Source of the DNA: Candidatus Bathyarchaeota archaeon ex4484_205
GTDB taxonomy: Archaea > Thermoproteota > EX4484-205
DNA length: 38,502 nucleotides
Reading direction: 5' to 3'
Assembly (NCBI GenBank): GCA_002255045.1
Contig: NJEE01000002.1
Span: forward strand, 1 to 38,502
Position 1 is the first letter of the stretch. Each line of letters opens with the position of its first letter. A model generated the notes under the pieces. It was not told where the DNA came from. It saw only the letters and a list, made by a program, of their open reading frames with translations, and ran no database searches. The position numbers and the translations under genes were made by a program. Shown here piece after piece: positions 33,273-38,502 of the stretch.

Positions 33273-34733
33273 TTATCCTTTTGCCACTCCGATAGGAGTC
33301 AATCGGACGACTTTCTTGGAGAGGCCGGCATTATGTGCTGCTTCTACAACTTCATCTGCACTCTTATAAGCACCAGGAGCCTCCTCTGCTATAACTCTCA
33401 TGCTGGCAGCCATAACTAAAATACCACGTTTCTCCAGATCACTCCTCACCTGACTACCCCAATATTTCCTTGTTGCCGCTTTGCGACTCATATATCTCCC
33501 AGCACCATGAGCAGTGCTCCCAAAACTGAGCTCCATTGCCCTCTCAGTACCTACAAGTACCCAGCTTGAGGTACCCATACTTCCCGGTATTAATACTGGT
33601 TGTCCAACATCTCTATAGTCAGGAGGAATGAGAGGATGGCCGGGTGGAAACGCGCGTGTCGCACCCTTTCTATGAACTACAACAGTTTTACGACTTCCAT
33701 CAACTTTATGTTCTTCAACTTTTGCAATATTGTGACATACATCGTATAGTAGATTCAAGCCAAGTTCCTCATCACGTTTTCCGAACACTTCTCGGAAGCT
33801 TTCCCTAACCCAATGCGTAATAAGCTGTCGGTTCAAGAAGGCATAGTTTACTGCACATTTCATTGCCTTAAAATATTCCTCACCTTCTTTACTCTTGAAA
33901 GGTACGCATGCTAGCTCGCGGTCGGGTGGATGGATTCCATGTCTGTGCATTGCCTTTTCCATTATTCTCACATAATCACTTGCAATTTGATGCCCAAAAC
34001 CTCGGCTTCCAGTATGGATCAAAACAACAATTTGACCTACATGAGTGATTCCAAATTTCTTTGCTATGGATTCATCAAATATTTGATTCACAACATCAAT
34101 CTCCAAAAAGTGGTTTCCGCTTCCCAATGTACCTAGTTGAGGGGCACCTCTCTGTTTAGCTCTATCACTCACAAAAGAGGGGTCAGCATCCTCCATTCTT
34201 CCTTCTTCTTCAATATGCTTAGCATCCTCAGGACGGCCGTATCCACGATCTATTGCCCATTCAACACCTTCTACAACGGCACGCTCAAGCTCATTAATAC
34301 TCAATCTGAGTTTCCCCCTTGAACCTACTCCGCTCGGAACATTTCTAAAGAGGGATTCAAGGAGTCTAGACAGTAAAGGACGGACATCTTTCTCTTCTAG
34401 TGTCGTGGTTAGAAGACGGACTCCACAGTTTATGTCATAACCCACGCCACCGGAGGATATTATACCTCCCTCTTCAATATCGAATGCTGCAACACCACCT
34501 ATACAGAAGCCGTAACCTTCGTGAGCATCACCAAGGGCGATGCTAAATTTTCTTATGCCAGGCAAAGTGGCTACGTTAGTAATTTGTTCCAAGGTTCTAT
34601 CTGTCCTCATCTTATCAAGTAGTTTTCTGGAGGCGTAGATCCTTGTAGGGACACGCATGCCTCTTTTATAGCTTTGAGGAATTTCCCATATGTAAGGAGT
34701 TATCTGATTGATTCGACCTGTGAAAGGACTCAT
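33273..34733 (-). CDS. rtcB: RtcB, tRNA-splicing RNA ligase
   Basis: Joins tRNA exon halves after the splicing endonuclease has cut, using GTP and Mn2+. GGVGYDINCGVRLL holds the metal-binding Cys103; LGSGNHFLEIDVV and IHTGSRGFGHQIASDYV follow, and STAHGAGRYMSRK (about 407-419) carries the histidine that is guanylylated. 486 aa, full length. Archease, which makes RtcB multiple-turnover, is encoded 1 kb away at 35729. Confidence 0.96.
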   Translation of the reverse strand: MSPFTGRINQITPYIWEIPQSYKRGMRVPTRIYASRKLLDKMRTDRTLEQITNVATLPGIRKFSIALGDAHEGYGFCIGGVAAFDIEEGGIISSGGVGYDINCGVRLLTTTLEEKDVRPLLSRLLESLFRNVPSGVGSRGKLRLSINELERAVVEGVEWAIDRGYGRPEDAKHIEEEGRMEDADPSFVSDRAKQRGAPQLGTLGSGNHFLEIDVVNQIFDESIAKKFGITHVGQIVVLIHTGSRGFGHQIASDYVRIMEKAMHRHGIHPPDRELACVPFKSKEGEEYFKAMKCAVNYAFLNRQLITHWVRESFREVFGKRDEELGLNLLYDVCHNIAKVEEHKVDGSRKTVVVHRKGATRAFPPGHPLIPPDYRDVGQPVLIPGSMGTSSWVLVGTERAMELSFGSTAHGAGRYMSRKAATRKYWGSQVRSDLEKRGILVMAASMRVIAEEAPGAYKSADEVVEAAHNAGLSKKVVRLTPIGVAKG

Positions 34734-34810
34734 CAGTAGTTAATAATTAGCGGGAGTCCCATATATTGTTTTACAGAAAAACTCACAATTTTTAGGATTT
34801 TCCTAGAAGG

Positions 34811-35095
34811 TTAAAAGGAGAAACCAAGTTTTCTAAGTTCTTGAAGGACATTATTATCTAGCTTTAAAAACCATAAACTTTCGAGTCCCATACCTTCAGG
34901 AGTCTCTATCTCCATACGTAGCAAGTTTTCTTCCTCCTGTGATATATCTTTTATAGCGGATTTTTCTATACTTATTTTGAAACCTCTCGAACCCAGAAAA
35001 GATCTTTGTGAGATATGCAGCGAATCCCCGGATACTTTGAGATCTACATCCATCCATTGACCATTTATCCCAAGTTTTAATTTGGATCTAGTCAT
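34811..35095 (-). CDS. Small protein of unknown function, possibly PH-like
   Basis: 94 aa, no family recognised. Alternating hydrophobic strands (KLKLGINGQWMDVDLKVSGDSLHISQ, GFKISIEKSAIKDIS, LLRMEIETPEG, LWFLKLDN) end in one helix (NVLQELRKLGF), the order seen in PH-like domains. It overlaps the upstream gene by 8 nt, with GAGGGAG before the ATG, so the two are translated together. rtcB follows after 77 nt on the same strand. Confidence 0.65.
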   Translation of the reverse strand: MTRSKLKLGINGQWMDVDLKVSGDSLHISQRSFLGSRGFKISIEKSAIKDISQEEENLLRMEIETPEGMGLESLWFLKLDNNVLQELRKLGFSF

Positions 35096-35477
35096 GTGAC
35101 TCCCTCAATTTTTCCCCAAGCGTCTTGAGCTCACCCTTTTCATAGTACATTATCCGTGTACGCAGTTTTACAGGGATACCAAGGCCTCTGAAGAAACCAT
35201 AAAGCTCCTCTCCACTTATCTTACCCCTTATACGACCAGAAAGAATCAATTTAGCGAGTAACGACAGAGCGAGCTGCGTAGCTTCAGGATATTGCGACTC
35301 TGCTGCATTTAGTACCTCAGACCCTCTACCAACCAGCCTACTGATTACTACATCGCGGGGACTTAAGGATTGTCTCTGCTGTTCACTTATTTTTTGTTTC
35401 GCTTGAAGTCTCCGTAGGAGTTGCTTCATTTTTTTCTTTTTTATTTCCTCTAATTCTCGGCTCTCATCATCAGTCAT
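35088..35477 (-). CDS. PDCD5-like protein
   Basis: 129 aa. The N-terminus RELEEIKKKKMKQLLRRLQAKQK is nearly the same helix as in the thioredoxin at 29306 and the PDCD5 protein at 22542. The second half (PEATQLALSLLAKLILSGRIRGKISGEELYGFFRGLG, then LRTRIMYYEKGE) resembles the PDCD5 core, with its RI/LxxxITxEqL pattern. Probably a divergent paralogue and perhaps nucleic-acid binding. Coupled to the PH-like gene, and upstream of rtcB. Confidence 0.7.
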   Translation of the reverse strand: MTDDESRELEEIKKKKMKQLLRRLQAKQKISEQQRQSLSPRDVVISRLVGRGSEVLNAAESQYPEATQLALSLLAKLILSGRIRGKISGEELYGFFRGLGIPVKLRTRIMYYEKGELKTLGEKLRESHD

Positions 35478-35543
35478 AAATATTCATTAGATGATGTGAA
35501 GGAGGAAGTATTAATTCTTTAAATTAGGGATTGGTAAAAATCT

Positions 35544-35650
35544 TGGCGCCGGGGGTGGGATTTGAACCCACGTGGCCACAAAGGGCCACGGGCTCTCAAG
35601 GCCCGCGCCATGGACCACAGATATGTGTATCCGGACTTGGCTACCCCGGC
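35544..35650 (-). tRNA. tRNA-Ser(TGA) with an intron in the D-loop
   Basis: Acceptor GCCGGGG/CCCCGGC, anticodon stem CGGGC/GCCCG with loop CTTGAGA (anticodon TGA), long variable arm GTGGCC/GGCCAC, T arm GTGGG-TTCAAAT-CCCAC, G73 and encoded CCA. The D stem GCC/GGC encloses 29 nt instead of about 11. Some 17-18 nt (about 35610-35627, CACATATCTGTGGTCCAT) are extra. GGAT can pair with GTCC, leaving a 3-nt bulge ACA and a second bulge ATG, a relaxed bulge-helix-bulge. A loss of function is unlikely since all other parts are intact. Confidence 0.88.
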
Positions 35651-35728
35651 TTCCTTAATGTATTGGCAGGAAATATCTCAAAAATATTTCTTAAGTTTAA
35701 ATTGAAGACTGAGGGGATTTAAATTGGG

Positions 35729-36151
35729 ATGAGATACAGATTTCTTGAGCATACATCCGATGCCTATGTAGAAGCTGAAGGAGATACTTTGGAGGAGGCT
35801 TTCGTAGAGGCAGCGAGGGGTATGTTTGATGTAATAACGGATCCTTCCACCATTGAAATATGTGTAAAAAGGGATATTACAGTAGAGGCAGAAGATCTGG
35901 AGAGCTTACTTTATTCCTGGTTGGAGGAACTGCTCTTACTATTTGATATTGAAGGCCTTGTAATAAATGATTTTAGTATAATAATTGAAAAAAGAAGTGG
36001 AGGATATATACTTCAAGGAGAAGTAAGAGGAGAACCCTTCAATCCCTCCAAACACCCTCCTGAGACTGATGTGAAAGCAGTGACATATCATGGAATGAGC
36101 ATAAAGAAAACTAACAACAAATATGTAGTTAGAGTGCTTTTTGATATCTGA
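35729..36151 (+). CDS. Archease
   Basis: Small acidic protein that activates RtcB by speeding guanylylation. The N-terminal MRYRFLEHTSDAYVEAEGDTLEEAFVEAARGMFDVITD is the family signature, with the metal-binding acidic residues; LESLLYSWLEELLLLFD and PETDVKAVTYHGMSI follow. 140 aa, complete. It is divergent from tRNA-Ser and 1 kb from rtcB, and convergent with the histone gene (7-nt gap). Confidence 0.95.
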   Translation: MRYRFLEHTSDAYVEAEGDTLEEAFVEAARGMFDVITDPSTIEICVKRDITVEAEDLESLLYSWLEELLLLFDIEGLVINDFSIIIEKRSGGYILQGEVRGEPFNPSKHPPETDVKAVTYHGMSIKKTNNKYVVRVLFDI

Positions 36152-36158
36152 GATGTTC

Positions 36159-36380
36159 TCAGCCGAGTCTGAGGACGCTTTTTGTTGCTTTCCTGATATC
36201 TACAGCCTTTACTGTCTTTCTTCCTGCATGTGCAGCGAGATCTACTGCCTCCCTGCCAATTTTTATGCCTATTTCTTCGAGGACCATTCCAAGTTCCTCA
36301 ACAGCATCTTCGCCCACCCTTTCCGCTCCGGACTTTTTAATTATCCTATGAATTGCAGATGAGGAAATTTCTTCCGACAT
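36159..36380 (-). CDS. Archaeal histone
   Basis: A single histone fold: SSSAIHRIIKKSGAERVGEDAVEELGMVLEEIGIKIGREAVDLAAHAGRKTVKAVDIRKATK. 73 aa, with a normal archaeal length, the loop residues AERV and RKTVKAVDI, and no tail. GAGGTGA lies before the ATG. Wraps or compacts DNA as dimers or longer multimers. Confidence 0.96.
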   Translation of the reverse strand: MSEEISSSAIHRIIKKSGAERVGEDAVEELGMVLEEIGIKIGREAVDLAAHAGRKTVKAVDIRKATKSVLRLG

Positions 36381-36413
36381 TTATTTATCACCTCAACTTT
36401 TCATAATATTTTA

Positions 36414-36426
36414 ATACTATTTAATT
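36414..36426 (-). promoter_or_regulatory. Candidate promoter of the histone gene
   Basis: AAATTAAATAGTA on the minus strand, with an A-run upstream, about 38 nt before the histone ATG. The predicted transcript would have a leader of about 12-15 nt holding the GAGGTGA site. The whole 36381-36624 gap is A/T rich; it must also hold the promoter of the rightward gene. No RNA gene was recognised there. Confidence 0.5.
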
Positions 36427-36624
36427 TTTTCTATCAAAAATGTGGAGAGGATAAGCCAAAAATTGAATATTTAAAAATTTTGTTATTCTCGCCAAGCTAA
36501 ATATAAGATCAGAATACAAGGAGGGGGAAACTCATAGCAATATACTCCTAATTGCACTTATGTAAAGTTTATTAAGAAAGTGAGAATGATATTCTTTCAT
36601 AGATACTGAAGGGTGAAAGGATAG

Positions 36625-37467
36625 GTGTCATTTGAGATACAGGAACTTCCTGACATACTCAGGGTAATTATATTGTTATCGCTAACTGAGAAGTGTGAGT
36701 GTGAGAAATCGGACCTTAAGAGGAGGGTCTCCAAATATCTGCGAGGATATGCACCCATCGATGAGGAGGAGATGAGTGAAGCACTCGAGGAGATGGTGGA
36801 GGAAGGACTCATACTAAATGAAAATGACAAGTTTAGATTATCGGAATTAGGTATAAAGATAAGAAAGGAGTGGGAGTCTCTACTCCTAAAAAAGGAACCA
36901 TTACTTGAGCTTATCGCAGGGCTTACAGACGGCACCATAACAGGTTTAGTCGTTATCCTTTCTGAATTCTTGGCAGGAGTGAAGGCGGAACTTGCGATAT
37001 TTACAGCGTTTTTGGCATTGGGTGCTGTGGCAATAACCAACTTCTCAAGTTTTATGCTGGGAGGAAGGACAGAGGATGCCGCGGATTTGCTCACATTAAA
37101 GAATTTGATTAATTTTAGTTTAGGGGATATACCAGATAAAGAAGAGAGAAATAAATCGCTTATAATCGTCAAAAATCTATTCACTATTCTTCAGAAGGAG
37201 ACTATAAAAACTAATTTGATATCCGCACTTATATGTGGGATTACGACATTCCTAGCGGGAAGCGTACCTATACTAGCATTTCTTACACTTCCAAGCCCTG
37301 AGAACCTTTTTTTATCTACTGGAATAATAGTGAGCCTGATAGGTATATTTCTCGTCTTCTACAGGTCAAAAAGATCAAAAATAAACCTCAAGGTAGCTCT
37401 ATTCGAAACACTAATAATAATTAGTATAGCTGTTTTGGCGTCTTTGGTCCTCGGACAGAGTATTTAA
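36625..37467 (+). CDS. Winged-helix domain fused to a VIT1/CCC1-like membrane domain
   Basis: 280 aa. Residues 1-85 look like a winged helix (LPDILRVIILLSLTEKCECEKSDLKRRVSKYL, EALEEMVEEGLI, KFRLSELG). From residue 90 there are about five hydrophobic segments; GLTDGTITGLVVILSEFLAG and LGAVAITNFSSFMLGGRTE recall the first two helices of the VIT1/CCC1 iron/manganese transporter family. Start: GTG after AAAGGATA. The domain fusion is unusual; function is a guess (metal transport or sensing). Confidence 0.65.
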   Translation: MSFEIQELPDILRVIILLSLTEKCECEKSDLKRRVSKYLRGYAPIDEEEMSEALEEMVEEGLILNENDKFRLSELGIKIRKEWESLLLKKEPLLELIAGLTDGTITGLVVILSEFLAGVKAELAIFTAFLALGAVAITNFSSFMLGGRTEDAADLLTLKNLINFSLGDIPDKEERNKSLIIVKNLFTILQKETIKTNLISALICGITTFLAGSVPILAFLTLPSPENLFLSTGIIVSLIGIFLVFYRSKRSKINLKVALFETLIIISIAVLASLVLGQSI

Positions 37468-37514
37468 AGAGAAAGTGTTTTGAGGCCAAAATAAAGAAAG
37501 GGGAAAGGGGAAGA

Positions 37515-38459
37515 TTACCACCTTTGAGATACTTCCTCCAATACTAATAATCGTTTCCATCTGGCATCCACCTGCTGCTGTATCTCATCGATTATATGTC
37601 GGTTTTGAGGTTCGAAGAGGTGTTTGAAACGACCTTGCAATTTGAGGTACTCCTCTATAGGTTTAAATGATTTAGGCTTCACATTTATTCTATAAACGCC
37701 GTTTATAACCTCGTATAATGGAAATATCTTCGTCTCCACAGCTAATTTACCTATTTCGACGGTCTTCGATGCATCAAATCTCCAACCTGTCTGACAGGGA
37801 GTGAGAACATGTATGAATGAGGGACCATCAGTTTCTAGAGCTCTCCTAACTTTGTTCACATAGTCTAGCCAATAACCTATCGAGGCCGTAGCCACATATG
37901 GGACTGCATGTGCCACCACAATACTTGCCAGATCTTTCTTGTATTCGAGCTTTCCTGGAATAACCTTACCAGCAAAGCTTGTAGTGGTCTCTGCACCCCT
38001 CGGTGTGGCACCACTACGCTGGATACCGGTATTCATATAGGCTTCATTATCAAGGCAGATATAGAGGAACTTATGGCCTCTTTCAAGTGCACCAGACAAA
38101 GCTTGTAATCCAATATCGAAGGTTCCTCCATCTCCACCAATGGCGATAACATCTGCATCTTCTGCCCTACCTTCTTTAACGAGTTTGTCTAAGGTCTCAA
38201 CTATCCCACTGGCAACTGCCGCAGTGTTCTCAAAGAGGACGTGGACCCAAGGTACCGCCCATGCAGTATAGGGATAGGGAGTTGAGGCAACCTCAACACA
38301 GCTTGTCGCATTGACGACTATTACAGGCTTTCTAATAGCCTTGAGAGCCAACCTTACAGCTATTGCAGGACCACATCCCGCACATAGTCTATGACCGGGG
38401 CCAAATAATTCTTCCCTCGGCAGATCAGTAGCCCGTCTGAAATATGTTTTTACTTCCAT
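37515..38459 (-). CDS. porB: Pyruvate:ferredoxin oxidoreductase, beta subunit
   Basis: Thiamine diphosphate-binding subunit oxidising pyruvate to acetyl-CoA with ferredoxin. LCAGCGPAIAVRLAL carries two of the iron-sulfur cysteines, IGGDGGTFDIGLQAL is the ThDP/Mg motif, DNEAYMNTGIQRSGATP follows, and LTPCQTGWRFD provides a further cysteine. 314 aa. The ATG lies 3 nt after the porA stop, with GGGAGGTGA ahead. Confidence 0.95.
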   Translation of the reverse strand: MEVKTYFRRATDLPREELFGPGHRLCAGCGPAIAVRLALKAIRKPVIVVNATSCVEVASTPYPYTAWAVPWVHVLFENTAAVASGIVETLDKLVKEGRAEDADVIAIGGDGGTFDIGLQALSGALERGHKFLYICLDNEAYMNTGIQRSGATPRGAETTTSFAGKVIPGKLEYKKDLASIVVAHAVPYVATASIGYWLDYVNKVRRALETDGPSFIHVLTPCQTGWRFDASKTVEIGKLAVETKIFPLYEVINGVYRINVKPKSFKPIEEYLKLQGRFKHLFEPQNRHIIDEIQQQVDARWKRLLVLEEVSQRW

Positions 38460-38462
38460 CGC

Positions 38463-38502
38463 CTATTCACCTCCCTTCACACCAATAAAGCCCATCCGTA
38501 TG
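38463..38502 (-). CDS. porA: Pyruvate:ferredoxin oxidoreductase, alpha subunit, C-terminal end only
   Basis: The last 12 codons of the upstream gene read IRMGFIGVKGGE and stop at 38463-38465. The position before porB and the ending suit porA, but so little is visible that this rests on context. The terminal GGE codons (GGA GGT GAA) form the porB ribosome binding site. Confidence 0.6.
   Translation of the reverse strand, partial: IRMGFIGVKGGE

Noticed and set aside
35531-35722. 63-codon open frame on the plus strand
   Set aside because: It is antisense to tRNA-Ser; the protein-like text comes from the T-arm and acceptor.
1-38502. Mobile elements, CRISPR arrays, defence islands
   Set aside because: No transposase, integrase, Cas or repeat-spacer pattern was found on either strand; base composition and gene packing look even throughout.

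Overview
This is archaeal chromosome, most likely from a thermophile of the TACK group. The evidence is the archaeal-type ribosomal proteins (eL14, eL19, eL31, eL32, eL39, eS4, eS19), AdkA, RadA, Rpp29, prefoldin alpha, aIF6, P0/P1, Nep1, an archaeal histone, RtcB and archease. The gene strings match those of Crenarchaeota-like genomes. Short introns in tRNAs, and an apparent one in cbf5, also point to TACK. I cannot name the lineage from sequence alone.

Layout. (1) 1-12132, minus strand: a translation and secretion supercluster read from right to left: uL22, uS3, uL29, Rpp29, uS17, uL14, uL24, eS4, uL5, uS14, uS8, uL6, eL32, eL19, uL18, uS5, uL30, uL15, SecY, AdkA, an EMC3/TMCO1-like insertase, Cmk, eL14, Cbf5. 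It begins abruptly at uL22; the usual uS19-uL2-uL23-uL4-uL3 block is not upstream, where radA sits instead. (2) 13301-22019: an accessory stretch with a MacB/FtsX-type ABC exporter plus an unusual coiled-coil surface protein, a metallophosphoesterase, a SWIM zinc-finger protein resembling Sws1/Shu2, Nep1, and a fumarase alpha-beta operon with an HMGL-family condensing enzyme. (3) 22092-28261, plus strand: eS19, PDCD5, eL39, eL31, aIF6, prefoldin alpha, FtsY, SecE, Spt5, uL11, uL1, P0, P1. (4) 28274-33081: a coiled-coil/zinc-ribbon protein, two tRNAs, a thioredoxin with an N-terminal helix, uS10, a membrane metalloprotease, MTA phosphorylase and two small RAM-domain paralogues. (5) 33273-36380: RtcB ligase, a PH-like small protein, a PDCD5-like protein, tRNA-Ser, archease and a histone. 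(6) 36625-38502: a winged-helix/VIT-like membrane protein, then porB and the end of porA.

The strongest unusual signal concerns RNA splicing. The cbf5 frame is broken by a 14-nt segment flanked by a perfect 10-bp inverted repeat and a bulge-helix-bulge fold. Removing it restores the catalytic motif exactly, and the segment splits the catalytic Asp codon. Two of the three tRNAs here also carry apparent introns, one of them in the D-loop, and the ligase RtcB and its activator archease flank the D-loop-intron tRNA.

Other notable points: C-terminal Gly-Gly codons repeatedly serve as Shine-Dalgarno sites for the next gene; three different proteins share one N-terminal basic helix (PDCD5, thioredoxin, PDCD5-like); P0 lacks its usual acidic tail; and several genes normally found inside these conserved strings (eL34, aIF1, LX) are absent from their places. 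No IS elements, CRISPR arrays or phage genes were seen.
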